Below the pieces are notes generated by a model. The model worked only from the letters and a program-made list of their open reading frames with translations. It was not told the origin of the DNA and did not search any database. Of a stretch of 64,000 nt of DNA, positions 25,401-33,966 are shown one piece after another. The DNA is from Thermocrispum agreste DSM 44070 (lineage in GTDB: Bacteria > Actinomycetota > Actinomycetes > Mycobacteriales > Pseudonocardiaceae). Where the stretch lies: positions 1 through 64,000 of the forward strand of contig NZ_ATYX01000007.1 in assembly GCF_000427905.1 (NCBI RefSeq). The letters run 5' to 3'. Positions within the stretch are counted from its first letter, which is position 1; the number at the start of each line of letters is the position of its first letter. The translations under genes were made by a program, and so were the position numbers.

Positions 25401-26381
25401 GCCGGGCAAGTCCATCGCCTGCAGCGCGTCCGCGGTGTCCCGGATCTCCCGCTCACCGGACAGGAAGACCAGGATGTCGCCCGGCCCTTCGGCCTGCAGC
25501 TCCTGGACCGCGTCGCAGATGGCCTGGATCTGGTCGCGGTCCTTGGTGGCCGGGTCCTCGGGGTCCACCACTGGGCGGTAGCGCACCTCGACCGGGTACG
25601 TGCGCCCGGACACCTCCACGATCGGCGCGGGCTTGCCGTCACTGGCGAAGTGCTGCGCGAACCGCTCCGGGTCGATGGTGGCGGAGGTGATGATCAGCTT
25701 CAGGTCCGGCCGCTTGGGCAGCAGCCGCTTGAGGTAGCCGAGCAGGAAGTCGATGTTGAGGCTGCGCTCGTGCGCCTCGTCGATGATGATCGTGTCGTAG
25801 GCGCGCAGCATCCGGTCCCGCTGGATCTCGGCCAGCAGGATGCCGTCGGTCATCACCTTGACCAGCGTCTGGTCGCTGACCTGGTCGGTGAACCTGACCT
25901 GCCAGCCGACCGTGGTGCCCAGCTCGGTGTCCAGCTCGTCGGCGATCCGCTCGGCGACCGTGCGCGCGGCGATCCGCCGCGGCTGGGTGTGGCCGATCAT
26001 GCCGTGCACCCCGCGGCCGATGTCCAGGCAGATCTTGGGCAGCTGGGTGGTCTTGCCCGAACCGGTTTCGCCGGCGACCACCACGACCTGGTGCTCCGCG
26101 ATGGCCTTGGCCAGGTCGTCCACCCGCTTGCTGACCGGCAGCTGCGGCGGATACGTCACCTTCGGCACGGCCGCCCGCCGGGCTTCCAGGCGCCGTTCCG
26201 CCTCTTCGACGTCGGCGGCGAGCTCCAGCAGCACGTCCTCGGGTATCCGCTTGCCCGCTGCCTTGTCCCTGGCCTTGGTCAGGCGCCTGCGCAGCCGGTA
26301 CCGGTCGCGCAGCACGAGCTGGTCGATCCTGCGACGCAGAGACGAAGGGGTGACGGCACTGCCGGCGGAGGTGGTGGACAT
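22467..26381 (-). CDS. hrpA: DEAH-box ATP-dependent RNA helicase HrpA
   Basis: A 1304-residue helicase, normal length for HrpA. Motif I is VVVAGETGSGKTTQLPKI, motif Ia TQPRRIAA, motif II DEAH in TIIIDEAHERSLNIDFLLGYL, motif III TSATID, and motif VI QRKGRCGR. These are followed by the HA2 winged-helix/ratchet and OB-fold region and the long HrpA-specific C-terminal domain (DUF3418; for instance WDFGDLPQEF). In E. coli, HrpA helps to resolve stalled ribosomes and process mRNA. ATG at 26381. Divergent from the osmoprotectant importer. Confidence 0.95.
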   Translation of the reverse strand: MSTTSAGSAVTPSSLRRRIDQLVLRDRYRLRRRLTKARDKAAGKRIPEDVLLELAADVEEAERRLEARRAAVPKVTYPPQLPVSKRVDDLAKAIAEHQVVVVAGETGSGKTTQLPKICLDIGRGVHGMIGHTQPRRIAARTVAERIADELDTELGTTVGWQVRFTDQVSDQTLVKVMTDGILLAEIQRDRMLRAYDTIIIDEAHERSLNIDFLLGYLKRLLPKRPDLKLIITSATIDPERFAQHFASDGKPAPIVEVSGRTYPVEVRYRPVVDPEDPATKDRDQIQAICDAVQELQAEGPGDILVFLSGEREIRDTADALQAMDLPGTEILPLYSRLAAAEQHRVFQPHRGRRIVLATNVAETSLTVPGIKYVIDPGTARISRYSHRLKVQRLPIEPISQASANQRKGRCGRTSDGICIRLYSEEDFASRPEFTDPEILRTNLASVLLQMAAAELGDIADFPFIDPPDRRQVADGLTLLRELGALDGNRLTPIGRKLARLPVDPRMARMVVEAHRNGCLHEVLVIASALSIQDPRERPAEHQQAADALHARFADETSDFLSYLNLWDYLRQKQRELSSSKFRKLCKQEYLNYVRVREWQDLYAQLKETAKQVGITAGKRTGRADYQSIHTSLLAGLLSHIGLKDPETRDFLGARNARFAVFPGSALFRKTPRWVVAAELVETSRLWGRICARIEPEWVESLAGHLVKRRYAEPHWERKRGAVMALETVTLYGVPLVSGRKVNYARIDPGLCRELFIRHALVEGDWDTHHEFFHANRKRLEEAEELEHRARRRDILVDDQALFEFYDARIPDHVVSAQHFDSWWKKERKRRPRLLDFDPEMLVTDAAADISDDDYPEQWRQGELELPLTYQFEPGSDADGVTVHLPLEALNQVDERGFEWLVPGMRHELITALIKTLPKQLRRQLVPAPDTAMAVQELLQERQDQPLLKALSDALWKLRGVDVPVDAWDLTALPDHLRMTFRVVDGKGRTLGESKDLGQLRQRLAPKVKSAIARAAEKIERRGVTSWDFGDLPQEFTANAGGSTVQGYPALTDAGDAVDVRVYPTVGEQRAAMRRGTRKLVLLSVPSPKKMLRHALTTREKLQLAQNPHGSVAGLLDDCIACAADHLIAGAGGPAWDADGFAALVQAVRAGLGPTLVETVERVRRVLVAWHDVRSAREAMRGFDEAMADIDEQVAGLVYDGFVADTGFERLPDVERYLRAVQRRLEKLPRDGLRDAERMRVVRELTDEYRALLAEVPPGHDVPAELAKVRWMLEELRVSFFAQTLGTAYPVSEKRILRALDAIAG

Positions 26382-26825
26382 CGGCCACCCAGCCTATCCG
26401 GCCGCCGTCCCGGCATGCAGGCGAATATCCCCTCCGCGGCCGCCGCGGCGGGCCTGGCGCCCCCGCATTCCCGGCGCCGACCACCAAGGCACGCCGCGCA
26501 CGGTCCGCCAGGCGGCCAAACAAAACAGCCTCTCATATCCCGGTGCCCTCCGCCAGCAATCAGCGACAGTTTGATCACATTCAGGGGGCAGAAATGATCA
26601 AATCGATCGCTCGATCACCGTCATTTCATCCGACGGAGTGACCCCCGAGTACGGGCATCAACGACGACATTTGCCCTGGTCAGAGCCCGTCCGAAGATCA
26701 CATCTGCGGTTCGCTCATTTCGTACAGAAGCGGACAATCCACACTACCTCGCCCATGCAGTGCAAATACCCGGAATCCATTGACCGGATGGCTAGACTTG
26801 TCGACCACCCAACGGCAGGAGAAAG
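26382..26825. promoter_or_regulatory. divergent hrpA / osmoprotectant importer control region
   Basis: A 444-base, relatively AT-rich region without a gene. It holds an inverted repeat TTTGATCA (26570-26577) and TGATCAAA (26595-26602) with a 17-base spacer, followed by further GATC-containing palindromes to 26615. GGAAT (26772-26776) and TAGACT (26793-26798) lie upstream of the importer and could be promoter elements, but the spacing fits no consensus well. Confidence 0.45.
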
Positions 26826-27485
26826 GTGGCGCCGTTTGTGAACCTGTGGGAATACGTCGTCGATCGCTGGGACAAACTGTCGTTGCAGGTTTGGCTGCAC
26901 ACCAGCGAGGTCGTCCAGGCGACGCTGCTGGCGACCGTGATCGGGGTCGGCATCGGCATCGCGGTGTACCGCTCCCCCGCCGGGTCCGCCGTCGCCACCG
27001 CGCTGGCCAGCGCGGTGCTGACGATCCCGTCGTTCGCGCTGCTCGGCCTGCTGATCCCGGTGCTCGGGCTCGGCGTGGCGCCGTCGATGACCGTCCTGGT
27101 GCTGTACGGCCTGCTGCCCATCGTGCGCAACACCATCGTCGGGCTGTCCGGCGTCAACCCGGCCGTCGTCGACGCCGCGCGCGGGATCGGCATGAGCCGG
27201 TTCAGCGTGCTCACCAAGATCGAACTCGCGCTGGCCTGGCCGGCCATCCTGGCCGGCATGCGGGTGGCCACGCAGATGCTGATGGGCATCGCCGTCGTGG
27301 TCGCCTACGCCAAGGGTCCGGGCCTCGGCTCCGAGGTGTTCTCCGGGCTGACCCGCGCCGGCAGCGCCAACGCCACCAACCAGGCGCTGGCGGGCACGCT
27401 CGGCGTGGTCGTCCTCGCGCTCGTCCTGGACGGGATCTACCTGCTCATCAACCGCTACACCACACCGAGGGGCATCCGTGACTGA
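26826..27485 (+). CDS. osmoprotectant ABC importer, permease subunit 1
   Basis: A 219-residue permease of the OpuC/ProW type with about six membrane segments (residues 25-45, 55-85, 88-105, 135-160 and 185-205). The EAA-loop signature is VVDAARGIGMSRFSVLTKIELALAWPAILAGM. GTG at 26826 is close after AGGAG; GTG at 26838 is an alternative. First gene of a four-gene rightward operon; its end overlaps the ATPase start by eight bases. It forms the channel half with permease 2 for import of glycine betaine, choline, carnitine or similar solutes. Confidence 0.9.
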   Translation: MAPFVNLWEYVVDRWDKLSLQVWLHTSEVVQATLLATVIGVGIGIAVYRSPAGSAVATALASAVLTIPSFALLGLLIPVLGLGVAPSMTVLVLYGLLPIVRNTIVGLSGVNPAVVDAARGIGMSRFSVLTKIELALAWPAILAGMRVATQMLMGIAVVVAYAKGPGLGSEVFSGLTRAGSANATNQALAGTLGVVVLALVLDGIYLLINRYTTPRGIRD

Positions 27486-28731
27486 CGTGACCGCATCCGC
27501 TTCCACCGGGGAGGAGCTGCCGCGCGACGCCGCCGGCACGGCAAGCGACGGCACCACGACCGGCGCGGAGATCACCTTGACCAACGTCACCAAGCGCTAC
27601 CCGGGCAGCAAGACACCCGCGGTGGACGACGTGACCATGACCATCCCGGCGGGCAAGATCGTCATCCTGGTCGGCCCGTCCGGCTGCGGCAAGACCACCA
27701 CCATGCGGATGATCAACCGGCTGATCGAGCCCACGTCGGGCACCATCCGCATCGGTGGCGAGGACACCCAGTCGCTCAACCCGGACCGGCTGCGCCGCAA
27801 GATCGGCTACGCCATCCAGCAAGCCGGCCTGTTCCCGCACTTCACCGTGGCGCAGAACATCGCCGTGGTACCGAAGCTGCTCGGCTGGGACAAGAAGAGG
27901 ATCGACGACCGGGTGGACGAGCTGCTCGACATGGTCGGGCTGGACGTCGGCACGTTCCGCGACCGCTACCCACGGCAGCTCTCCGGCGGCCAGCAGCAGC
28001 GAGTCGGGGTGGCGCGCGCGTTGGCGGCCGACCCGCCGGTGCTGCTGATGGACGAGCCGTTCGGCGCGGTCGACCCGATCACCAGGGGCAACCTGCAGGA
28101 CGAGCTGCTCCGCCTGCAGTCCGAGCTGCACAAGACGATCGTGTTCGTCACGCACGACTTCGACGAGGCGGTCAAGCTCGGCGACAAGATCGCGGTGCTG
28201 GGCGAGGCGTCGAAGATCCTGCAGTACGACACTCCGGAGGCCATTTTGGCCACCCCGGCCGACGACACCGTCGCCGGTTTCGTCGGTGCGGGCGCCTCGC
28301 TCAAGCAGCTCACGCTGCTGCGCGTCCGGGACGTCGAACTGCGCCAGGAAGCGGTGACCGTGGACATCGACGAGTCCCCGGCAGCGGTGCGCGAGAAGCT
28401 GTCCAGGTCGCACAACCCGTATGCGCTGGTGCTGGACCGGCGAAGGCGGCCGTGCCGGTGGGTGCACGCCCGTGATCTCCCCCGGGCGACCTCGCTGGCG
28501 ACCGCGGGCAAGCCGCTGCGCGACGTGGTCAGCACGCAGTCGACGCTGCAGGACGCGCTGGAGGCGATGCTCGCCGAGGGCGGAGCGGTCCCGGTGACCG
28601 GCCCGCAAGGCCAGTACGCGGGCACGATCCACCTGGAGACCGTCATCGAGACCATCCAGACGTTGCGCGAAGAACACAACGGCGGCGACAGCACCGGTGC
28701 GGACGGCGGGACGCAGCAGGAGGCGCGATGA
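27478..28731 (+). CDS. osmoprotectant ABC importer, ATP-binding subunit with CBS domains
   Basis: A 417-residue ATPase of the ProV/OpuCA class. Walker A GPSGCGKTTTMRMINRL, Q-loop QQAGLFPHF, signature LSGGQQQRVGVARAL, Walker B VLLMDEPFGAVDPITRG and the His switch VTHDFDEAV are all intact. After residue about 270 there is a CBS-domain pair (VDIDESPAAVREKLSRS to AVPVTGPQGQYAGTIHLETVI), the ionic-strength or nucleotide sensor of this family. The first 30 residues (ASASTGEELPRDAAG) are an added disordered leader. It overlaps permease 1 upstream and permease 2 downstream (ATGA). Confidence 0.93.
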   Translation: MTDVTASASTGEELPRDAAGTASDGTTTGAEITLTNVTKRYPGSKTPAVDDVTMTIPAGKIVILVGPSGCGKTTTMRMINRLIEPTSGTIRIGGEDTQSLNPDRLRRKIGYAIQQAGLFPHFTVAQNIAVVPKLLGWDKKRIDDRVDELLDMVGLDVGTFRDRYPRQLSGGQQQRVGVARALAADPPVLLMDEPFGAVDPITRGNLQDELLRLQSELHKTIVFVTHDFDEAVKLGDKIAVLGEASKILQYDTPEAILATPADDTVAGFVGAGASLKQLTLLRVRDVELRQEAVTVDIDESPAAVREKLSRSHNPYALVLDRRRRPCRWVHARDLPRATSLATAGKPLRDVVSTQSTLQDALEAMLAEGGAVPVTGPQGQYAGTIHLETVIETIQTLREEHNGGDSTGADGGTQQEAR

Positions 28732-29501
28732 CCACCACGCTCGAGCTGTCCACCGAGTCCAGCTCGCGGCGCGCCGAACGGATCCGGCTGCTGGCCCAGC
28801 CTGCGGTGGTGCTGATCCTGGTCGCCGGTGTGCTGGTGTGGGCGTTCAGCCAGGACTTGGACGCCACCGACCGGGAAACGCTCAACGGCCCGTCGCTGCT
28901 GCAGATGCTCTACGAGCACATGCTCATCACGGTGCTGGTGTCCGCGCTGGTGGTGGTGATCGCCGTGCCGCTGGGCGTCCTGCTCACCCGGCCGGGATGG
29001 CGGCGGCTGGCGCCGCTCTTCATCGGCATCGCCAACATCGGCCAGGCGGCGCCCGCGCTCGGCGTGCTGGTGCTGTTCTTCTTGGCCACCGGCGCCGAGG
29101 GCGGACTGTGGGTGGTCGTGCTGCCGCTGGCGTTCTACTCGTTGCTGCCCGTGCTGCGCAACACCATGGTCGGCCTGCAGGAGGTCGACCCGGCGCTGAT
29201 CGACGCCGGGCGCGGCATCGGCATGTCGGCGGGCGCGGTGCTGGCGCGCATCGAGCTGCCGCTGGCGGTGCCGATGATCCTGGCGGGCCTGCGCACGTCG
29301 CTGGTGCTGGCGGTGGGCACCGCGACGTTCGCTGCGTTCGTCGACGCGGGCGGATTCGGCGTGCTGATCGACACCGGCTACAAGCTCAACCGGCTGCCGG
29401 TGCTGCTCACCGGCGCGGTGCTGGCGGTGGCGCTGGCGCTGATGGTGGACTGGCTCGGCGCGGTGGCCGAGCGGTATCTCGGACCGAAGGGGCTGCGATG
29501 A
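28728..29501 (+). CDS. osmoprotectant ABC importer, permease subunit 2
   Basis: A 257-residue permease, ATG overlapping the ATPase stop. It has an extra N-terminal membrane segment (VVLILVAGVLVWAFS), then the core with EAA loop ALIDAGRGIGMSAGAVLARIELPLAVPMILAGL. Both permeases share the GRGIGMS motif, so they are paralogues forming a heterodimer, as in OpuCB/OpuCD. Its stop overlaps the start of the solute-binding protein gene. Confidence 0.92.
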   Translation: MTTTLELSTESSSRRAERIRLLAQPAVVLILVAGVLVWAFSQDLDATDRETLNGPSLLQMLYEHMLITVLVSALVVVIAVPLGVLLTRPGWRRLAPLFIGIANIGQAAPALGVLVLFFLATGAEGGLWVVVLPLAFYSLLPVLRNTMVGLQEVDPALIDAGRGIGMSAGAVLARIELPLAVPMILAGLRTSLVLAVGTATFAAFVDAGGFGVLIDTGYKLNRLPVLLTGAVLAVALALMVDWLGAVAERYLGPKGLR

Positions 29502-30484
29502 GGCGCGTGCGCAGGGCACTGACCGCACTGCTGGCTGCCGTGTCGGCGGCGCTGACGCTGGCCGGCTGCGGCCTGACCACCAACGCCGCACTGCCGTTCG
29601 AGGTCGCCCCCGGCAAGATCCCGCACATCCCCGAGCTGGAAGGCGTCACCATCACCGTCGGCTCGAAGGACTTCACCGAGCAGATCCTGCTCGCCTACCT
29701 GGCCGAACTGGCACTGTCGGCCGCGGGGGCAGACGTGCGCGACCTTTCGGACATCAAGGGGTCCAACACCTCCCGGCAGGCGTTGCTGTCTGGGCAGATT
29801 GACATCTCGTGGGAGTACACCGGCACGCTCTGGATCAACTACGAGGGCCACGAGCTTCCGGTGCCCGGCGGCGAGGAAGCCCAGTACAAGGCCAGCGCCG
29901 AGCTGGACGCCAGGAAGAACGGCATCACGTGGTTGCGGTACTCCCCGCTGAACGACCAGTACGGATTCGCCGTCACCGAGGAATACGGACGCAAGCACAA
30001 CCTGCGCACCATCTCCGACCTGGCCGCGTTTCTGAAGAAGAACCCGGACGAAGCCGTCTTCTGCCTGGAGACGGAGTTCATCAGCCGGCGGGACGGATTC
30101 CCGGCGGCGGTGAAGAAGTACGGGTTCAGCGACCCGGTGATCAAGCAGTTCGGCACGGGGGCGATCTACGCCGCGGTGGCCGGCGGAACGTGCACCATCG
30201 GCGAGATCTTCACCACCGACGGCCGGATCGCCGGGCTGGGGCTGCGCGTGCTGGAGGACGACAAGAACGCCTTCCCGCAGTACAACGCCGCGGTCACGGT
30301 GCGCACCTCGTTCCTGCGGGCGCACCCGCAGATCCGCGACGTGCTCGAGCCGATCGCGCTCGCCATGACCAACGATCAGATGATCGAGCTGTGCAAGCGC
30401 GTGGACATCGACGGTGAGGACCCCGGGAAGGTGGCGTTGGACTGGTTGGTCAGCAAGGGCTTCGTGACCGTGCCGGAAACCTGA
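29498..30484 (+). CDS. osmoprotectant-binding lipoprotein (OpuCC/OsmX-like)
   Basis: A 328-residue exported binding protein. The N-terminus is a lipoprotein signal (RRVRRALTALLAAVSAALTLAGC) with Cys as the lipid site. The mature part begins near ITVGSKDFTEQILLAYLAELAL, the standard opening of OpuAC-type substrate-binding proteins, with GSNTSRQALLSGQIDISWEYTGT and NDQYGFAVTEEYGRK following. It delivers a quaternary ammonium solute to the two permeases. ATG overlaps the permease stop (ATGA). Regulation is probably by osmotic stress at the operon promoter. Confidence 0.93.
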   Translation: MRRVRRALTALLAAVSAALTLAGCGLTTNAALPFEVAPGKIPHIPELEGVTITVGSKDFTEQILLAYLAELALSAAGADVRDLSDIKGSNTSRQALLSGQIDISWEYTGTLWINYEGHELPVPGGEEAQYKASAELDARKNGITWLRYSPLNDQYGFAVTEEYGRKHNLRTISDLAAFLKKNPDEAVFCLETEFISRRDGFPAAVKKYGFSDPVIKQFGTGAIYAAVAGGTCTIGEIFTTDGRIAGLGLRVLEDDKNAFPQYNAAVTVRTSFLRAHPQIRDVLEPIALAMTNDQMIELCKRVDIDGEDPGKVALDWLVSKGFVTVPET

Positions 30485-30512
30485 TCCCCCGACACAAGGA
30501 AGTGAGGCGACG

Positions 30513-31679
30513 ATGTCAGGTGTCGACCGGAGGAACGTGCTGCGCGCGGCGGGCGCGCTCGGCGTCACGGTCCCGGTGGCGTCCGCGATGAGCGGCAGCG
30601 CCAGCGCCAAGCCCAGCCACGGCAAGCTCACCATCCGCAAGGAGAAGTTCGGCAGGACGCCGGACGGCGAGCAGGTCGACGTCTACATCTTCGGCAACGG
30701 CCGGATGACCGTGTCGATGCTGAACTGGGGCGCCACCGTGCAGCGCATCGAGGTGCCCGACCGCCGCGGCCGGCTCGCCAACGTCAGCCTCGGCTTCGAC
30801 AACATCGACGACTACCTCGAGCTGAGCCCGAGCTTCGGGTCGACCATCGGCCGATACGCCAACCGGATCGCGGGCGGCAGGTTCACCCTCGACGGCGAGA
30901 CCTACCAGATCCCCACCAACGACGGCGACAACGCGCTGCACGGCGGGCCGGAAGGGTTCGAGAAGCGGATCTGGTCGGCGAAGGTGATCAAGCGGCCGGA
31001 CGCGGTCGGGGTCGAGTTCACCTACGTCAGCCCGGACGGCGAGATGGGCTTCCCGGGTGAGCTGACCACGACGGCCACCTACCTGCTCGACCGGCGGGAC
31101 CGGTTGCGCGTCGACTACCACGCCACGGTGTCCGGCAAGGCGACGGTGCTGAACCTGACCAACCACACCTACTTCAACCTGGCGGGCGAAGGCAGCGGCA
31201 CGGTCGACGACCAGTACCTGTACCTGAACGCCGATCGGTTCACCCCGGTCGACGAGACGCTGATCCCCACCGGGGAGATCGTGCCGGTCGCGGGGACGCC
31301 GTTCGACTTCACCAAGCCGCATCGGTTCGGGGAACGCAACCGGGACGACCACCAGCAGCTGCTCTTCGGACGGGGCTACGACCACAACTTCGTGCTGCGC
31401 GGCTCGGGCATGCGCGTGGCGGCCAAGGCGTGGGACCCGCGCAGCGGGCGCAAGCTGACGGTCACCACCGACCAGCCGGGCATCCAGCTCTATCAGGGCA
31501 ACTTCCTGGACGGCACGTTCACCGGGATCGGCAACCGTTCCTACCGGCAGGGCGACGCGTTCTGCCTGGAGACCCAGCACTTCCCGGACTCGCCGAACCA
31601 GCCGAACTTCCCGTCCACGGTGTTGCGGCCGGGCGAGGAGTTCCGCTCGACCACGGTGTTCGGCTTCTCGGCCTTCTGA
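30513..31679 (+). CDS. galM: Tat-exported aldose 1-epimerase (GalM family)
   Basis: A 388-residue enzyme that interconverts alpha and beta anomers of aldoses. The N-terminus (SGVDRRNVLRAAGALGVTVPVASAMSGSASA) has a twin-arginine motif and a cleavage-like ASA site, so it is probably exported folded. The catalytic His is in NLTNHTYFNLAG and the catalytic Glu in AFCLETQHFPDSPNQPNFPST. An RFTLDGETYQIPTNDGDNALHGGPEGF segment matches the sugar site. It begins 28 bases after the importer operon and may be read with it; functional coupling is not obvious. A strong terminator follows. Confidence 0.92.
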   Translation: MSGVDRRNVLRAAGALGVTVPVASAMSGSASAKPSHGKLTIRKEKFGRTPDGEQVDVYIFGNGRMTVSMLNWGATVQRIEVPDRRGRLANVSLGFDNIDDYLELSPSFGSTIGRYANRIAGGRFTLDGETYQIPTNDGDNALHGGPEGFEKRIWSAKVIKRPDAVGVEFTYVSPDGEMGFPGELTTTATYLLDRRDRLRVDYHATVSGKATVLNLTNHTYFNLAGEGSGTVDDQYLYLNADRFTPVDETLIPTGEIVPVAGTPFDFTKPHRFGERNRDDHQQLLFGRGYDHNFVLRGSGMRVAAKAWDPRSGRKLTVTTDQPGIQLYQGNFLDGTFTGIGNRSYRQGDAFCLETQHFPDSPNQPNFPSTVLRPGEEFRSTTVFGFSAF

Positions 31680-31703
31680 CCCACCCGCCCGAACCAGCCA
31701 CCG

Positions 31704-31737
31704 GAAAGGGGGCCCGGCATCCGCCGGGCCCCCTTTC
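31704..31737 (+). terminator. strong hairpin terminator after galM
   Basis: A perfect 15-bp stem: GAAAGGGGGCCCGGC (31704-31718) and GCCGGGCCCCCTTTC (31723-31737), loop of four. It closes the importer-galM transcription unit and separates it from the leftward Hsp70-like gene. Confidence 0.85.
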
Positions 31738-31866
31738 CTCATGATCGGTCACAGAACCGCCGAACCGTCACCGTGCTCACCGGAACGCACGGCACGCACG
31801 GCACGCCGGCCGCCCGGTCGCAGGACCCACCCCGGCGACCGGTGCCGCTTGCCCGAGCCCGGCCGA

Positions 31867-33966
31867 TCAGCCGAGCTCGTCGCAGGAAATCGCGTCCTTG
31901 CCCGCGCCTGCCTTGGCCACCCAGCGGATGTTGGAGAACGTGGCCGACAACTCCCCTTCGGTGTAGACCAGCCACGCGGTGTTCACCCGCTCCTGGTTCA
32001 GCTGGTACGCCTTGTTGCGGTTGAAGCACGCCAACGGGACGGTCAACCTGGTCTGCCTGCCCTGCTCGAGCCGCTTGAGCACGCCGTCGATGGACACCAT
32101 GGTCCGGCAGGGGTAGCCGCAGTGCACCTCCAGCGTGGTCTCCCGGGTCGGCGGCCGGTGCACCACCACGTCGAACACGATCGCCCCGTCGGAGTCGAAG
32201 AACCGGGTCAGATCCCGCGCCTTGCTCAGGTCCGGCGAGCTCTGGAAATACACCTGCGCCGCGCCGCGGCCGTTCCAGGTGGCCCGCACGCCGTGCTGGT
32301 CGATGCGCGCGGTGATCGTGCCGTCCCGGACCGTCCCGGACACCAGGTCGGTGCCGCTCCAGCTCGAGTCGGCCGAACCGATGTAGCCCTCCCACGGCGC
32401 CACCGCGGTGCCGTCGAACACCGCCATGGGCCGCGGTGCGCTGCCGTTGGTCGCGGGCGGCTTGGCCTTCGACGTCGCCTTGGCCTGCGGGACCTGCGCC
32501 TCGGCGGTGCCCGGAGCCTCCGAGGCCTTCGAAGGACCGCTCGACGGTGCCTGGGACGCGCCGCTCATCGGCGTTTCCGTGCTGGGAGTGACGCTGGACG
32601 CGCCAACCGACAGTGCCGTGCCGTAGGCACCTGCCGCGGCGTAGCCCGGCTCCTGCGAGCGCGTCACCGCCACCAGCACGGCGGAGCCGACGCCGACGAC
32701 CGCGGCGACGGCTGCCGCGGCCAACGCCATCCGTGTCTTCCTGTTGCGGGCGAACCTCGCCTTCGGGGACTTGCCTGCCTGGTGAAGCGCGGCAACGCCG
32801 AGCGCCGGATACGTGCCGGTGGCCAGCGGTTGCGCCGGTGCCTGCGGGGCCGGAGCCGGCGAAGGAAGCACCGGTATCGGTCCGGAGCTCACCGGCGGCT
32901 GCGGCTCCACCTGCTGCTGGGCCGCGATCGCCGCGGCGCCGAGCGCCACGGTGAACTTCGGGTGCAGGCTCAGCCGCACCGGCCTGCCGAACTCCTTCGA
33001 GATCAGCTGGGACACCAGCGGGATCCGGGACGAGCCGCCGGCGAGCAGGATCGCGGCCAGGTCGTTCGGTTGCAGGCCGGCACCTGCCACCGTGCGGCGC
33101 AGGGTGTCCGCGGTCATCTGCACCGACGGCCGGATCATCTCGTTGAACTCCAGCCGGGAGATCGTCACCTCTCGCGGCCCGGACGGCAGCGGCACCGACA
33201 GCGTCACGTCCGGCTCGATGGACAGGTCCTCCTTGGCCTTGATGCACATCGCACGGATCCTGGCCAGCGCGGACGCCTGCTCCGGGTCCTCCAGGTCCAG
33301 CGCGCTGATCGCACCGTCCAGCCGCTCGTCGACGTTGGCCAGCAGCGTCTCGTCGAAGTCGACGCCGCCCATGTGCTCGATGCCCTCGGGCGTGCCGAGG
33401 ATCTCCATCCGTCCGCCCCTGACCCGCAGCACCGTGGTGTCGAACGTGCCACCGCCCAGGTCGTAGACCGCGACCACGGCGCCTTCGCCGAGCCGCCGTC
33501 CGTTGGAGTAGTGGGTCGCGGCCGCTTCCGGCTCGGTGACCAGCCGGTAGTTGGTCACCCCCGCCATCCTGGGCACTTCGGCGAACTGCTCGCGCCGGTA
33601 CGGGCCCCAGATCGCCGGGTAGGTCAGCACCACCGACGACGGCAGGCCGCCCTGCACCCTGTGCACGGTGCGCAGCGCGTCGCGCAGCTGCGCGGCCATC
33701 AATGCGGTCGGGGTGTAGGAGGAACCGCCGAGCACCAGCCGGGACGGGTCACCGAGGCGCCGCTTGAACCCGCGGGCCAGCATGCTCGGGTCGCGCGCCG
33801 CGGTGAGCGCTTCCAGCCCGGTCAGCAGGGCGCCGTCCGGCCCAGGGCACGCCACGGAGGGAACCACCACGTTCGGCGACAAAGGGATCATCCGGGTGCC
33901 GCCAGGACCCCCCACGGCTGCACAGGCAAACGAGGTCCCGAGATCGATTCCCACGCTGAACCACAT
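31867..33966 (-). CDS. membrane-anchored Hsp70-like ATPase with ExoP-type galactose-binding domain
   Basis: A 699-residue protein; ATG at 33966 with AAAGG upstream. Residues 4-350 are an Hsp70/actin-fold nucleotide-binding domain: phosphate-1 GIDLGTSFA, phosphate-2 VYDLGGGTFD, GGVDFDE, and adenosine motif LLAGGSSRIPLVSQL. No substrate-binding domain follows. Instead there is a Pro/Ala linker (351-405), a basic stretch and one membrane helix (about 412-434), a Ser/Pro/Thr linker (440-512) and a C-terminal domain (514-685) that resembles the ExoP galactose-binding-like C-terminal domain of GH3 exo-glucanases (AIVFDVVVHRPPTRETTLEV, LTVPLACFNR, ATFSNIRWV). The ATPase should be cytoplasmic and the C-domain outside. 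Role unknown; sensing of envelope sugars is an inference. Confidence 0.85.
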   Translation of the reverse strand: MWFSVGIDLGTSFACAAVGGPGGTRMIPLSPNVVVPSVACPGPDGALLTGLEALTAARDPSMLARGFKRRLGDPSRLVLGGSSYTPTALMAAQLRDALRTVHRVQGGLPSSVVLTYPAIWGPYRREQFAEVPRMAGVTNYRLVTEPEAAATHYSNGRRLGEGAVVAVYDLGGGTFDTTVLRVRGGRMEILGTPEGIEHMGGVDFDETLLANVDERLDGAISALDLEDPEQASALARIRAMCIKAKEDLSIEPDVTLSVPLPSGPREVTISRLEFNEMIRPSVQMTADTLRRTVAGAGLQPNDLAAILLAGGSSRIPLVSQLISKEFGRPVRLSLHPKFTVALGAAAIAAQQQVEPQPPVSSGPIPVLPSPAPAPQAPAQPLATGTYPALGVAALHQAGKSPKARFARNRKTRMALAAAAVAAVVGVGSAVLVAVTRSQEPGYAAAGAYGTALSVGASSVTPSTETPMSGASQAPSSGPSKASEAPGTAEAQVPQAKATSKAKPPATNGSAPRPMAVFDGTAVAPWEGYIGSADSSWSGTDLVSGTVRDGTITARIDQHGVRATWNGRGAAQVYFQSSPDLSKARDLTRFFDSDGAIVFDVVVHRPPTRETTLEVHCGYPCRTMVSIDGVLKRLEQGRQTRLTVPLACFNRNKAYQLNQERVNTAWLVYTEGELSATFSNIRWVAKAGAGKDAISCDELG

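Noticed and set aside
20490-26597. A very long open frame on the + strand opposite hrpA
   Set aside because: It is antisense to hrpA and the acyl-CoA ligase, whose motifs are unmistakable; its Arg/Gln/His-rich translation is the usual artefact of GC-rich DNA.
31867-33966. Conventional DnaK chaperone
   Set aside because: The substrate-binding domain is missing and a membrane helix and an external-type domain follow the ATPase instead.
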